Notes: generated from the letters alone by a model not told the origin. Counted from the first letter of the stretch, positions 40,532 through 52,252 are shown. The stretch is DNA of 64,000 nt from Sphingomonas sp. UV9 (GCF_004101245.1 NZ_SCIN01000002.1:434001-498000); one strand, 5' to 3'. Made by a program: numbers and translations.

Positions 40532-42196
40532 TCAAGCCCTCTCCAGCAACCGTTCCGCCTGCGCGCGCGCCTCATCCGTAATCTGCGCCCCCGACAGCAT
40601 CCGGGCGATCTCCTCGCGCCGCTCGTCCTCGGACAAGGCCCGCACGCCGGTCCGCGTGACCGTCCCGTCGCTGCTCTTGGCGATCAGCAAATGCTTGGCA
40701 CCACGCGCCGCGACCTGCGGACTGTGCGTCACCACCAGCAGCTGCGTACTCAGCGCCAGTCGCGCCAAGCGCTCGCCGATCGCGCTGGCCACCGCGCCGC
40801 CGACGCCGCGGTCGATCTCGTCGAACACCATCGTCGACGCACCGCCCTCTTCCGCCAGCGCGACCTTCAGCGCGAGGATGAACCGCGACAATTCGCCGCC
40901 CGACGCGATCTTGGTCAGCGCCGCGAACGGCGCCCCCGGATTGGTCGAGATCTCGAACTCGACACGGTCCTTGCCCGCCGCCGACCAGCCCTCTTCGCCA
41001 AGCGCCGCGACGACGGTCTGGAACCGCGCCGCATCCAGCTTCAACGGCGCCAGCTCGCCGGCGACCGCCACATCGAGCCGCTTCGCCGCTGCCAACCGCC
41101 GCTTCGTCAAGGCATCGGCGGCAACATCAAACGCCTTGCGCGCAGACGCCACCCGCGCCTCGATCACCGCGATCCCGCCTTCGCCCGCATCCAGCCGCTC
41201 CAGCCGCGCGCGCATCTCGTCCGCCAGCGCCGCCAGATCGTCGGGCTGCACGCGGTGTTTGCGCGCCATCGCCCGAAGCTCGAACAGCCGCGCCTCGTCA
41301 TCCTCCAGCGCCCGCGGATCATACGCCATCTCGGCGCGCGCATCGCGCAGGCTCTCTTCCGCCACCGACGCCTCGATCACCGCACGGTCGACCGCCGCCA
41401 GCGCATTGCCCAGCGCCTCGTGATCCTCCGCGATCCGCTCCAGCACGCGCGCCGCCTGGCGCAGCTTCGCCATGCCGCCGTCCTTGCCCTCGAGGAAATC
41501 GTCGATCGCCGCCAGGTCGTCGGCGATCTTCTCTGCGCGCTGCATCGACCGCCGCGTGTCCGCCAGCGTCTCCTCCTCGCCCGCGACCGGCGCCAGCGCG
41601 GTCAGCTCGGCGACCGTATGCTCGAGCCATTCGCGATCCCGCGCCGCCGTCTCGATATCCGCACGCGCTGCGGCAAGCTCCGCCTCGGCCGCACGAAATC
41701 CCGCATAGGCCTTGCCCGTAGCCCCCGGCTCGGTCCGTCCGAAGATGTCGAGCAGCGCGCGGTGACCCCGCGCATTCAGCAGCCCGCGCTCGTCATGCTG
41801 GCCGTGGATCTCGACGAGATGCGGCGCCATCTCGCGCAGCAGTCCCGCCGACGCCGGCTGGTCGTTGACGAACCCGCGACTGCCGCCATCCGCCTTGACG
41901 ATGCGCTTCACGATCAACGGCTCGCCGCGCTCGATCTCCAGCCCGTTCTCGTCGAACAACAGCGCGAGAGGAGATTCGGGGGCAGGGGCATCGAACGTCG
42001 CGGTCACGACGGCTTGTGCCGCGCCATGCCGCACCAGCCCGCTATCGCCGCGTCCACCGAGCGCCAGCCCCAGCGCGTCAAGCAGGATCGACTTGCCCGC
42101 GCCAGTTTCGCCGGTGAGCACGCCGAGCCCTCCGCCGAATCCCAGATCCAGCGCTTCGATCAGCACCACGTCGCGAATGGAAAGTTCGGTCAGCAT
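40532..42196 (-). CDS. recN: DNA repair protein RecN
   Basis: SMC-like ATPase acting in double-strand break repair. 554 residues. Walker A GETGAGKS at residues 29-36, long coiled-coil arms through the middle, and the C-terminal half of the ATPase with ASGGELSRFILALK, MVFDEIDRGVGGAVASAIGERL and VVTHSPQVAA. Start ATG at 42196. No LexA-type box was identified in the 90-bp gap to bamD, which is on the same strand upstream. Confidence 0.95.
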   Translation of the reverse strand: MLTELSIRDVVLIEALDLGFGGGLGVLTGETGAGKSILLDALGLALGGRGDSGLVRHGAAQAVVTATFDAPAPESPLALLFDENGLEIERGEPLIVKRIVKADGGSRGFVNDQPASAGLLREMAPHLVEIHGQHDERGLLNARGHRALLDIFGRTEPGATGKAYAGFRAAEAELAAARADIETAARDREWLEHTVAELTALAPVAGEEETLADTRRSMQRAEKIADDLAAIDDFLEGKDGGMAKLRQAARVLERIAEDHEALGNALAAVDRAVIEASVAEESLRDARAEMAYDPRALEDDEARLFELRAMARKHRVQPDDLAALADEMRARLERLDAGEGGIAVIEARVASARKAFDVAADALTKRRLAAAKRLDVAVAGELAPLKLDAARFQTVVAALGEEGWSAAGKDRVEFEISTNPGAPFAALTKIASGGELSRFILALKVALAEEGGASTMVFDEIDRGVGGAVASAIGERLARLALSTQLLVVTHSPQVAARGAKHLLIAKSSDGTVTRTGVRALSEDERREEIARMLSGAQITDEARAQAERLLERA

Positions 42197-42286
42197 AGTA
42201 AGCCCGCCTTAGACGAACGGGCGCGCAATGCGATCCCCCTATGTTCCAACCCGACGACCCGCCGCCCTATGGTCCGACGACGCGCG

Positions 42287-43231
42287 TCAGCTTCCGGTGT
42301 TGGACGGCTGCCCAGCCGACCGTGGTGCGGGCGCGCGTTGTGCCGGGCCGGTCGGGGTCGAACCCGGCTCGTCCAGCTCGACCATCACCGACGGCGTACC
42401 CTTGGTCCCCACCGGCACCACCTGCTCGCCCGGCTTAAGCGGCGGCACGGCCGGAACCTGGTTCTTCTTCAGCAGGTCGTACGCATGCTGATACCAGTCG
42501 GTCCCGGGGTAATTGCGCCCCAGCACCGCGCCGGCCTTCTCGGCTTCGACGGGAACGCCGAGCGCCAGATACGTCTCGGTCAGCCGCATCAGCGCCTCGG
42601 GCGTGTGCGTGGTCTGCTGGAACTTGTCGATCACGGTGCGGAAGCGGCCGTTCGCCGCCAGCCACTGGCCGCGCGTCTCGTAGAAGCGCCCGATCTCCAT
42701 CTCCTTGCCGGCGAGATGGTCGTTGACCAGATCGATCTTCAGCCGTGCATCCGACGCGTAGCGCGTGTTCGGATAGCGGCGCATCAGCTCGCCGAGCGAA
42801 TCGAGTGCCTGACGCGTAATCTTCTGGTCGCGCGTCACGTCGGTGATCTGCTCGTAATAGCCGAGCGCGATCAGGTAATAGGCGTAAGGCGCATCGCGAT
42901 TACCCGGATGCACCGCCAGGAAGCGCTGCGCCGAGCTGATCGACGCGGTGTAGTCCTTGGCGAGATAATAGCTGAACGCCGACATGATCTGCGCGCGGCG
43001 GGCCCAGATCGAATAGGGATGCTGGCGCTCGACCTCGTCGAACAGCTGGGCTGCTTCCTTGTAGCGTCCCTGGTCGAGCCGCTGCTTCGCCGTCGAATAC
43101 AGCGTACCCACGTCGCGTGCGACATAGGGCAGATCGCCCTTGGACGCGCGACCGCTCGCACAACCGGCCATGGGGAGCGCAAGCGCGGCGATGAGCGTGA
43201 CCGCGAGGGCACGAGACTGGGGGATACGCAT
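42287..43231 (-). CDS. bamD: Outer membrane assembly factor BamD
   Basis: Lipoprotein of the BAM complex that folds outer membrane proteins. 314 residues from ATG at 43231, chosen because AAGGACA lies 8 nt upstream and a lipoprotein signal follows directly (MRIPQSRALAVTLIAALALP, then MAGC with Cys24). Tetratricopeptide-like helices run from about residue 35 to 240 (YSTAKQRLDQGRYKEAAQLF, YAYYLIALGYYEQI). A Pro/Gly-rich tail ends the protein. Upstream of recN. Confidence 0.93.
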   Translation of the reverse strand: MRIPQSRALAVTLIAALALPMAGCASGRASKGDLPYVARDVGTLYSTAKQRLDQGRYKEAAQLFDEVERQHPYSIWARRAQIMSAFSYYLAKDYTASISSAQRFLAVHPGNRDAPYAYYLIALGYYEQITDVTRDQKITRQALDSLGELMRRYPNTRYASDARLKIDLVNDHLAGKEMEIGRFYETRGQWLAANGRFRTVIDKFQQTTHTPEALMRLTETYLALGVPVEAEKAGAVLGRNYPGTDWYQHAYDLLKKNQVPAVPPLKPGEQVVPVGTKGTPSVMVELDEPGSTPTGPAQRAPAPRSAGQPSNTGS

Positions 43232-43367
43232 TGGCGTTGTCCTTAGCGTATGCGGGGGTTGGCGAACAATCCCTTTCGCCAAACGCCGCATGGGGGTTCA
43301 CGGGAGGCGGATCGCACGGCAAGGGTGGTGCGTTGCGAACATGCCCTTTCAGTCCGAGGATCATCCC

Positions 43368-44192
43368 ATGCCGGCCACCCTGTTGCAGACCCACCGCGTC
43401 GAAAAGCCCTGGGGTCGCGACACGCTTTGGCCCGGGTTCGACGATCCCGCGCCCGGCTCGCCGCCGATCGGCGAGGTCTGGTTCCAGGAGCCCGGCAACA
43501 CCACGCCCGACCTGCTGATCAAATACCTGTTCACGAGCGAGAAACTGTCGGTGCAGGTTCATCCGAACGACGAGCAGGCGCACGAGCGTGGCCTGCCGCG
43601 CGGCAAGGACGAATGCTGGACGATCCTGGCGGCCGAACCCGATTCAACGATCGCGGTAGGCACCAAGGAGCCGATCTCGAAGGACGTGTTGCGCCAATCG
43701 GCGATCGACGGCACGATCGAGGACAAGCTCGATTGGAAGCCGGTCAAGCCGGGTGATTTCATGTACTGCGCCTCGGATACGATTCACGCGATTGGCGGCG
43801 GCGTGACGGTGATCGAGGTTCAGCAGAACTCCGAGACGACCTATCGCCTCTACGACTACGGCAGCGACCGCGAACTCCACTTGAAGGACGGAATCGAGGT
43901 AGCCGATCCCACCCCGTACGTGCCGGTCGCGCCGCCGATCGAGATCGAGACGGGCCGCACGATCATGGTCGAGGGACCGAAGTTCGTGCTCGAACGCTGG
44001 AAAGGCGGCGACCACGTCGTCAACCTGCCCGAGGGCACGACCGGCTGGGTGATCCCGGTCACCGGCTCGGGCGATGTCGCCGGCGTGGCGTTCAAGGCTG
44101 GCGAATGCGCGACGATGACTGGCAGCGAGACGGTGTCGACCAGCGCCGACGCCGACGTGCTGTTCGCGTATCCGGGTGCCAAGCGCATCTGA
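43368..44192 (+). CDS. manA: Class I mannose-6-phosphate isomerase
   Basis: Cytoplasmic zinc enzyme interconverting mannose-6-phosphate and fructose-6-phosphate. 274 residues from ATG at 43368, preceded by GAGGA 7 nt away. Zinc ligands are in SVQVHPND, GKDECWTIL and SDTIHAIGGG, with the signature EVQQNSETTYRLYDYG. At 274 residues it is the short bacterial type, without the large helical insertion of eukaryotic enzymes. Divergent from bamD; it would feed mannose-containing polysaccharide synthesis. Confidence 0.92.
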   Translation: MPATLLQTHRVEKPWGRDTLWPGFDDPAPGSPPIGEVWFQEPGNTTPDLLIKYLFTSEKLSVQVHPNDEQAHERGLPRGKDECWTILAAEPDSTIAVGTKEPISKDVLRQSAIDGTIEDKLDWKPVKPGDFMYCASDTIHAIGGGVTVIEVQQNSETTYRLYDYGSDRELHLKDGIEVADPTPYVPVAPPIEIETGRTIMVEGPKFVLERWKGGDHVVNLPEGTTGWVIPVTGSGDVAGVAFKAGECATMTGSETVSTSADADVLFAYPGAKRI

Positions 44193-44227
44193 GGGCACGC
44201 GCCCAAGTTTATCGCCCCGCCGCTTAA

Positions 44228-44283
44228 TGTTCTCCCGCGAAGGCGGGAGCCAAGTCTGGGTCCCCGCCTTCGCGGGGAAACAA
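44228..44283. repeat. Palindromic repeat, family A (short form)
   Basis: Arms GTTCTCCCGCGAAGGCGGGA and TCCCCGCCTTCGCGGGGAAAC. Same short form as the ligA insert. Sits next to a family B copy between manA and the glycosyltransferase gene. Confidence 0.82.
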
Positions 44284-44316
44284 ATTGGGTAGGCGATCCC
44301 TTGCCAAACATTGGCA

Positions 44317-44420
44317 CCACCCCGGCGAAGGCCGGGGCCCAGTTGGGAAGGTGGCAGTTGGTTGCTGCCGACCCACGTCATAGTCGTCCCCCAACTGGGC
44401 CCCGGGTGCCGCCGGGGAGG
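44317..44420. repeat. Palindromic repeat, family B
   Basis: Arms CCACCCCGGCGAAGGCCGGG and CCCGGGTGCCGCCGGGGAGG; the right arm has diverged at two positions. The centre differs from other copies (GCAGTTGGTTGCTGC). Confidence 0.8.
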
Positions 44421-44494
44421 CGCAAGCTGAATGGCTCCCGTTTCCCAAACCCACAAAACGCACCCCGTTAACCCCGACGCGCTATACCCAACCC

Positions 44495-45679
44495 ATGCTA
44501 CGCGTCCTGACCCTTTCCAGCCTGTTCCCCGACTCCACCCGCCCGAACTTCGGCGGCTTCGTCGAGCGCCAGACCTTGGGACTCGCCGCGCATCCTGACG
44601 TGGACCTGAAGGTCGTCGCTCCGATCGGCCTTCCGCCCGGACCCCTTGGCCGCTTCCGTCATTACGCGCCCCTCGCAACACTCCCCCGCCGCGAAAGCTG
44701 GAAGGGCGTCGACGTTCACCGCCCCCGCTTCACCGCGCTTCCGTTCACCCAGGGCCGCTACCACGCCGCCGCGCTGGAACGCGCGCTTGTGCCGCTGCTT
44801 GATACTCTCCGCGAAACCTTCGCCTTCGACGTGATCGACGCATCGTTCTTCTTCCCCGAAGGCCCCGCCGCAGTCGCACTGGGCAAGCGCTACGACGTGC
44901 CCGTCTCGATCAAGGCGCGCGGCTCGGACATCCACCACTGGGGCGAGGCGCCCGTCACCGCAGCGCAGGTCCGCAAAGCAGGGCAGGGCGCCGCGGGTGT
45001 GCTCGCCGTCAGCCAGGCAATGAAAGCCGACATGGTTGCGCTCGGCATGCCGGCCGAGCGGATCACCGTCCATCATACCGGTGTCGACCAAGACCGTTTC
45101 CGCCCCGCCGACGACCGTGCCGCGGCCAAGGCCAAGCTCGGCGTGCACGGTCCGCTGGTCATCGCCATTGGCGGGCTCCTGCCGCGCAAGGGCCACGACA
45201 TCGTCATCGAGGCCGTCGCGGCATTACCCGGGGTTACCCTCCTGATCGCCGGGCATGGACCCGCGCGCGCCAGCCTCGAATCGTTGATCGCCCGGCTCGG
45301 CGTCGGCGACCGCATCCGTCTGTTGGGCGCGGTGCCGCACGCCGAATTGCCGCAATTGATCGCCGCCGCCGATGTTGGCGCGCTGGCTTCCAGTTCGGAA
45401 GGACTCGCCAACGTCTGGGTGGAGTCGCTGGCCTGCGGTACGCCGATCGTCATCACCAATGCCGGTGGCGCATGCGAGGTCGTGACCGCACCCGATGCCG
45501 GCCGCGTGACGATCGGCGATCCGCTGGCGTTCGCGGCCGCGATCGGCGACCTGCTGGCGGACCCGCCGCCCCCCAACGCGACGCGGGCGATGGCCGCTGG
45601 ATTCACCTGGGAGAGAAATACTGCGACGCTCTACGCGCATCTGGCGGCGCTAGTCGCGGATCACCCTTCGAGAGGGTAG
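44495..45679 (+). CDS. Glycosyltransferase family 4
   Basis: 394 residues with GT-B fold. N-terminal acceptor domain starting LRVLTLSSLFPDSTRPNFGGFVERQ, then a donor-binding domain with GGLLPRKGHDIVIEA, GHGPARASLE and the nucleotide-sugar motif SSSEGLANVWVESLACGTPIV (E-x7-E). Typical retaining GT4 of polysaccharide or lipid glycosylation. The sugar is unknown; manA immediately upstream would fit GDP-mannose but that is inference. Its 3' end overlaps the convergent Mth938-like gene by 19 bp. Confidence 0.9.
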   Translation: MLRVLTLSSLFPDSTRPNFGGFVERQTLGLAAHPDVDLKVVAPIGLPPGPLGRFRHYAPLATLPRRESWKGVDVHRPRFTALPFTQGRYHAAALERALVPLLDTLRETFAFDVIDASFFFPEGPAAVALGKRYDVPVSIKARGSDIHHWGEAPVTAAQVRKAGQGAAGVLAVSQAMKADMVALGMPAERITVHHTGVDQDRFRPADDRAAAKAKLGVHGPLVIAIGGLLPRKGHDIVIEAVAALPGVTLLIAGHGPARASLESLIARLGVGDRIRLLGAVPHAELPQLIAAADVGALASSSEGLANVWVESLACGTPIVITNAGGACEVVTAPDAGRVTIGDPLAFAAAIGDLLADPPPPNATRAMAAGFTWERNTATLYAHLAALVADHPSRG

Positions 45680-46029
45680 AGCGCCGCCACGATCCAGCGA
45701 CCTTCGCCGCGCAGCACCGCCCAGGCGCGCGCGGCGGCACGGCTGTCCATCGCCTCGATCCCGAACCCGCGCGCCTCGACTGCGCGCTTGAACGCGAGGG
45801 GAGGCTGGCGCAGCGCCGAACCCGTACCCAGCAACAGGAACTCCGGTGGCGGATCGAGCGCGAGCAATGCTGCGACGTCCGCCTCACCCAGCGCCTGGAA
45901 CGCCGGCGGAGCCCAGCCGTCCGCGCGCTCAGGGCTGATCGCCAGCGCCGTGTAATAGCCGTCGTCGACCTTGAACCCACCGCGACCGATGGCCGAGATC
46001 ATCGGCCCATCGGTCTTCTCGCGGTCCAT
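45661..46029 (-). CDS. Mth938-like (NDUFAF3-related) domain protein
   Basis: 122 residues from ATG at 46029. Family landmarks: FKVDDGYYTALAISPE, PPEFLLLGTGSALRQPPLAFKRAVEARGFGIEAMDSRAAARAWAVL, matching the DUF498/NDUFAF3 group. In mitochondria the relative NDUFAF3 helps complex I assembly. The gene begins 2 nt after the secF stop, so it belongs to the yajC-secD-secF operon, an arrangement common in alphaproteobacteria. Confidence 0.85.
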   Translation of the reverse strand: MDREKTDGPMISAIGRGGFKVDDGYYTALAISPERADGWAPPAFQALGEADVAALLALDPPPEFLLLGTGSALRQPPLAFKRAVEARGFGIEAMDSRAAARAWAVLRGEGRWIVAALYPLEG

Positions 46030-46031
46030 CC

Positions 46032-47006
46032 TCAACGCTCGACCTTCGGACCCACCCGCTCGGCGCCGTCCTGAACGCCGCCCTTGCGCGGTGCAGGATC
46101 GGCGCGCAGCCCCAGCGTTATCAGCAGCGACGACGACACGTAGATCGACGAGTAGGTTCCGACGACAATGCCCAGGATCATCGCCGCAGTGAACCCGCGC
46201 AGCACATGCCCGCCCAGCACCAGCATCGCGACCAGCGCCAGCAGGATCGTCACCGACGTCATCACCGTGCGCGGCAGCGTCTCGTTCACCGACAGGTCGA
46301 TGATCTCGCGCATGTCCATCTTCCGGTACCGGCGCATATTCTCGCGGATACGATCGTCGATCACGATCTTGTCGTTGATCGAGTACGAGATGATCGTCAG
46401 CACCGCCGCGACGATGTTCAGGTCGACCTCGAAATAATCCCGCATCAGCGCGAAGAAGCCGAGCGTCATCAACAGATCGTGGACGATCGCGACGACGGTC
46501 GAGACGCCGAACTGCCACTCGAACCGGACCACGGCGAACAAGGCGATGCCGAGGATCGCAAGCCCGACGGCCAGCAAGCCCTTGGTGATCAGTTCGTCCG
46601 AAACCTTGCCCGAGATCGTGTCATATTTCGAAAACGTCGAGCCCGGGAATTTCGCCACGATGTCGTCCGACACCTTCTTCACCAATCGGTTGGTTGCACC
46701 TTCGTCGCCGCTTTCTGGCAATGGCAGTCGGATCGACAGCGTCCTGGGATCACTGAACGACTGGATCGACGCCTCCCCGACGCCAAGCCGATCGACCTCG
46801 GTCCGGACCGCTTCGATCGAAGGCGCCGTCGCGAAGTTCTGTTCGATCAGCACGCCGCCGACGAAATCGACGCCCATGTTCAAGCCGCGGAATGCGACAA
46901 GGCCGACCGCGAGAAGCGAGAGGATCAAAGTCAGCCCGAACGCCCATTTGCGGAGCGAAACGAACTTCAGGTTCGTGTTGTCGGGTACGAGTTTCAGCAG
47001 GCGCAT
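46032..47006 (-). CDS. secF: Protein translocase subunit SecF
   Basis: Membrane partner of SecD that uses the proton gradient to complete protein export. 324 residues from ATG at 47006 (MRLLKLVPDNTN). First span at about 20-40, periplasmic domain P1, then a five-span RND-like region with VGVDFVGG-type start (NMGVDFVGGVLIEQNF), IVHDLLMTLG, NDKIVIDDRIREN and NETLPRTVMTS. 14 nt downstream of secD. Confidence 0.95.
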   Translation of the reverse strand: MRLLKLVPDNTNLKFVSLRKWAFGLTLILSLLAVGLVAFRGLNMGVDFVGGVLIEQNFATAPSIEAVRTEVDRLGVGEASIQSFSDPRTLSIRLPLPESGDEGATNRLVKKVSDDIVAKFPGSTFSKYDTISGKVSDELITKGLLAVGLAILGIALFAVVRFEWQFGVSTVVAIVHDLLMTLGFFALMRDYFEVDLNIVAAVLTIISYSINDKIVIDDRIRENMRRYRKMDMREIIDLSVNETLPRTVMTSVTILLALVAMLVLGGHVLRGFTAAMILGIVVGTYSSIYVSSSLLITLGLRADPAPRKGGVQDGAERVGPKVER

Positions 47007-47020
47007 GGTTGTCTCCCGCC

Positions 47021-48625
47021 TCAAATATTGATCGTGGTGGGGCGGTTCTTCCGCAGCCACAAGGCGACCATCATCCGGGTGAACGTGACGGCGGTGAACA
47101 CCGACGTGCAGATCCCAATCAGCAACACGACCGCGAACCCCTTTACGGGGCCCGAGCCCAGCAGCAGCATGATCACGCCGGTGATGGCGTGGGTCACGTT
47201 CGCCTCGAAGATCGTCCGCGACGCTTCCTTGTAGCCGAGCTCGACCGATTGGACGACGCTACGTCCGCGTCGCCGCTCTTCGCGAATACGCTCGTTGATC
47301 AGCACGTTGGCGTCCACCGCGGTCCCGATCGTCAGCACGAAGCCGGCGATACCGGGCAAGGTCAGCGTCGCGTTCAGCATCGCCATGACGGCGACGATGA
47401 CCAGGATGTTGATGACCACCGCGAGGTTCGCATACAGGCCGAACCGGCCGTAGGTGACGAACATGAACACGATCACGAGCAGCGCGGCGACGATCGATGC
47501 CAGCACGCCGGCGCGGATCGAATCCTTGCCGAGGTCGGGGCTGACGGTGCTCTCTGCGATCGTCTTCAGATTGACCGGCAGCTTGCCCGACCGCAGCGAG
47601 ATCGCCAGCGCGTTCGCCGACTCGACGGTGAAGTTGCCCGAGATCGACGCGCGACCGCCAAGGATCGGCTCGTTGATGTTCGGCGCGGAGATCACCGAAT
47701 TGTCGAGGATGATCGCGAACGGCTTGTTGGTATTCTCGGTCGTGACCTTGGCGAAGCGCCGACCGCCGACCGCGTCGAACGTGATCGCAACCTGCGGCGC
47801 ATTGGTCTGCGGCTCGAACTCCTGGCGCGCATCGGCGAGCTGATCGCCCGAGATGATGACCGAGCGCTTCACCGCGATGAACGGAATGCCCTGCGGATTG
47901 CCCGGATACGGCAGCACCTGGCTACCGATCGGCGCAATGCCCTTGGCGAGGTCGGCCGGGTTCGCGGTCTCATCGACCAGCTTGAACTCGAGCTTGGCGG
48001 TCTTGCCGATCAGCTCCTTCAACGCCTGCGGGTTTTTCAGGCCCGGTACCTGAACCACGATCCGCGTCGCGCCCTGGCGGATGATCGTCGGCTCCTTGGT
48101 GCCGAGCGCGTCGATACGACGACGCACGACTTCGGTCGCGTCCTTCATCGCCGTGTCGATCGCCTGCGTCAGGCCGGCCTGGGTCGGCTTGAGCACGAAC
48201 CGGCTCGTGTCGACGACGTTGATGTCCCACTCGCGCTGGCCGCTCATGCCCGCGCCACCACCGGTGATCGCCAGCAGGCGCTCGCGCGCCGCGTCGACCT
48301 GCGACGGATCGCGCAGCAGGAAGGTCAACTGGCCGCCGCGCGTCGAAATGTCACCGATCTCGATCCGCGGCGTGCCGTTGCGCATCGTCCCCGCCACGCT
48401 GTCGCTCATCGCCTCGATCCGCGTTGCGGCAAGGTCGGCGGTATCCGCCTCGAGCAGCAGATAGCTGCCGCCGGCGAGATCCAGCCCGAGATTGATGTGC
48501 GGATGGGGAATACTGCCCCATTTGCTCGTGGTGCTCTCGGGGAGGAAACTCGGGATCGCCAGCAGGCAGAGTGCCGCCAGCAACGCGATGATCGACCCGA
48601 CCTTCCAGCGCGGAAAATCCAACAT
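47021..48625 (-). CDS. secD: Protein translocase subunit SecD
   Basis: 534 residues. N-terminal span, large periplasmic domain (LGLDLAGGSYLLLEAD, RIDALGTKEPTIIRQG, VVQVPGLKNP) and six-span C-terminal RND module (TIGTAVDANVLINERIREE, AVTFTRMMVAL). Start ATG overlaps the yajC stop as TGATG, giving translational coupling. Works with SecF and YajC at the SecYEG channel. Confidence 0.96.
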   Translation of the reverse strand: MLDFPRWKVGSIIALLAALCLLAIPSFLPESTTSKWGSIPHPHINLGLDLAGGSYLLLEADTADLAATRIEAMSDSVAGTMRNGTPRIEIGDISTRGGQLTFLLRDPSQVDAARERLLAITGGGAGMSGQREWDINVVDTSRFVLKPTQAGLTQAIDTAMKDATEVVRRRIDALGTKEPTIIRQGATRIVVQVPGLKNPQALKELIGKTAKLEFKLVDETANPADLAKGIAPIGSQVLPYPGNPQGIPFIAVKRSVIISGDQLADARQEFEPQTNAPQVAITFDAVGGRRFAKVTTENTNKPFAIILDNSVISAPNINEPILGGRASISGNFTVESANALAISLRSGKLPVNLKTIAESTVSPDLGKDSIRAGVLASIVAALLVIVFMFVTYGRFGLYANLAVVINILVIVAVMAMLNATLTLPGIAGFVLTIGTAVDANVLINERIREERRRGRSVVQSVELGYKEASRTIFEANVTHAITGVIMLLLGSGPVKGFAVVLLIGICTSVFTAVTFTRMMVALWLRKNRPTTINI

Positions 48626-48966
48626 CAGTCGTTGGCCGGTTTCGTGTTCGGGCTGGTGATGTCGGTCAGCGTCGCCTTGACGACGCGCACGCGCACGTTC
48701 GGTGCGATCTCGACCTCGACGACATTATCCTCGACCTTGGTCACCTTGCCGAGAATCCCGCCGGCGGTCACGACGCTGTCGTTCTTCTTCACCGCGGCGA
48801 CCGACGCCTGCAACGCCTTCATCCGCTTTTGCTGCGGGCGGATCATCAGGAAGTAGAACACGACGAACACGAGGAAGAGCGGCGCGAGGCTCAGGAACGA
48901 GGCGATCCCGCCCCCGGCCGTCGTGGCGCCGTCTGCGGCCTGGGCGTATGCTGGTGAGATGAACAT
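48625..48966 (-). CDS. yajC: Preprotein translocase subunit YajC
   Basis: 113 residues. One membrane span at about 24-44 (FLSLAPLFLVFVVFYFLMIRPQQKR) followed by a cytoplasmic domain with NDSVVTAGGILGKVTKV. Accessory subunit of SecDF. First gene of the yajC-secD-secF-Mth938 operon. Confidence 0.95.
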   Translation of the reverse strand: MFISPAYAQAADGATTAGGGIASFLSLAPLFLVFVVFYFLMIRPQQKRMKALQASVAAVKKNDSVVTAGGILGKVTKVEDNVVEVEIAPNVRVRVVKATLTDITSPNTKPAND

Positions 48967-49274
48967 CGAGTTCCGTATCTGCTGCGCCGTCGCTGGCTGA
49001 AGGCCAAGTCCGGCTTGAAGGATGGGTCGGGCCGGACGTCGCGCGTCGCGCCCGCATTGGTCCGCCCGCTATCATCGCTTGGAACCTCGCGCAACAGATC
49101 GCCACAGGATGAGACGTGGGAGTCATGCGACCGAGTACGTCTGATTGCGCCGCCGATATCGCCGCCGATATCGCCACCGCGTTCGGGGCCGTGTTCGCCG
49201 CCGTGTTCGGGCTTGCATCCGGCGCGCGCGCCGCGTAGTGCGCCCCCCTCGGGTCGCCTTGCGGCTCGTTCGGT
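48967..49274. other. Intergenic region without recognised gene
   Basis: 308 bp between yajC and tRNA-Pro. It holds the yajC promoter region, a tandem GCCGCCGATATC duplication at about 49145-49180 and an open frame of 37 codons (49125-49238, plus strand) with no convincing ribosome binding site. Nothing else is seen. Confidence 0.5.
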
Positions 49275-49351
49275 CGGAGCGTAGCGCAGCCTGGTAGCGC
49301 ACCACACTGGGGGTGTGGGGGTCGCAGGTTCGAATCCTGTCGCTCCGACCA
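49275..49351 (+). tRNA. tRNA-Pro (anticodon GGG)
   Basis: 77-nt cloverleaf: acceptor CGGAGCG/CGCTCCG, D arm with GCCTGGTAGCGC, anticodon loop TGGGGGT giving GGG, T arm GCAGGTTCGAATCCTGT and an encoded CCA end. Reads CCC codons. Confidence 0.97.
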
Positions 49352-49390
49352 TTTTCTTACAGCGATGGAAGACGGCGTGTGCTGTCCTTC

Positions 49391-49467
49391 TTGTTCTCCC
49401 GCGAAGGCGGGAGCCCAGGATCACGGACGCTATAGTCTGCGGCTCTGAACTCCCGCCGCGGGGGAAC
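49391..49467. repeat. Palindromic repeat, family A (long form)
   Basis: Arms GTTCTCCCGCGAAGGCGGGA and TCCCGCCGCGGGGGAAC, with the inner left CCCAGGATCACGGACG. The right arm carries a short deletion. It lies 40 bp after tRNA-Pro. Confidence 0.78.
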
Positions 49468-49513
49468 TGAATCGGGGTCGGCGTGAGCCCGTTACGCCAT
49501 CCCGACGAAACAT

Positions 49514-49608
49514 CGTCGTCCCCGCGGACGCGGGGACCCATAAGCTCTGACGTTGCGGCAATACTGCGAGCTTTGCCAGTATGGATCCCCGCCTGCGCGG
49601 GGATGACG
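49514..49608. repeat. Palindromic repeat, family A-related (CGTC-ended form)
   Basis: Arms CGTCGTCCCCGCGGACGCGG and CCCGCCTGCGCGGGGATGACG with CCCATA/AGTATGG inner arms. A copy of the same subtype is at 53370. Confidence 0.78.
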
Positions 49609-49654
49609 GAATCAGGGGAGGGGGCTACTATCCCGTATCGGTCCCCAGCCCCCC

Positions 49655-51937
<2,283 letters not shown>

Positions 51938-52105
51938 GGTCTTCCTAACCTGTCGGCCGCGGCGGCGACCGGGTGGGCGCGCGGGCAAAGCTCGCGGCGA
52001 ATGTTCAGGGGAGCGCATAGCCCTAGGCGTACCGATCCGCCAACCCCGCGCAGACGTAGCGTCCGCGTGGCCGCCAGCTGGTGCCATCGTGACTTCGCAC
52101 CACAG

Positions 52106-52212
52106 CACCTCCCCGGCGAAGGCCGGGGCCCAGTTGGAACGTCCGACGTAACGACGCGCTGCCCTCCGTTGGCGACGTCCCCCAACTGGACCCCGGCCTC
52201 CGCCGGGGAGGT
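52106..52212. repeat. Palindromic repeat, family B
   Basis: Arms CCTCCCCGGCGAAGGCCGGG and CCGGCCTCCGCCGGGGAGGT with GTAACGACGCG in the centre. First of two tandem copies in the 543-bp gap between maeB and the endolysin gene; the remaining bases of the gap show nothing. Confidence 0.82.
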
Positions 52213-52252
52213 GGAGAAGGTGGGGGAGGGGTGAGGGGCCCGCCCCATAAAT

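Noticed and set aside
49125..49238. 37-codon open frame between yajC and tRNA-Pro (plus strand)
   Set aside because: GGGAG is only 2 nt from the ATG, the sequence is dominated by a GCCGCCGATATC duplication, and nothing supports translation.
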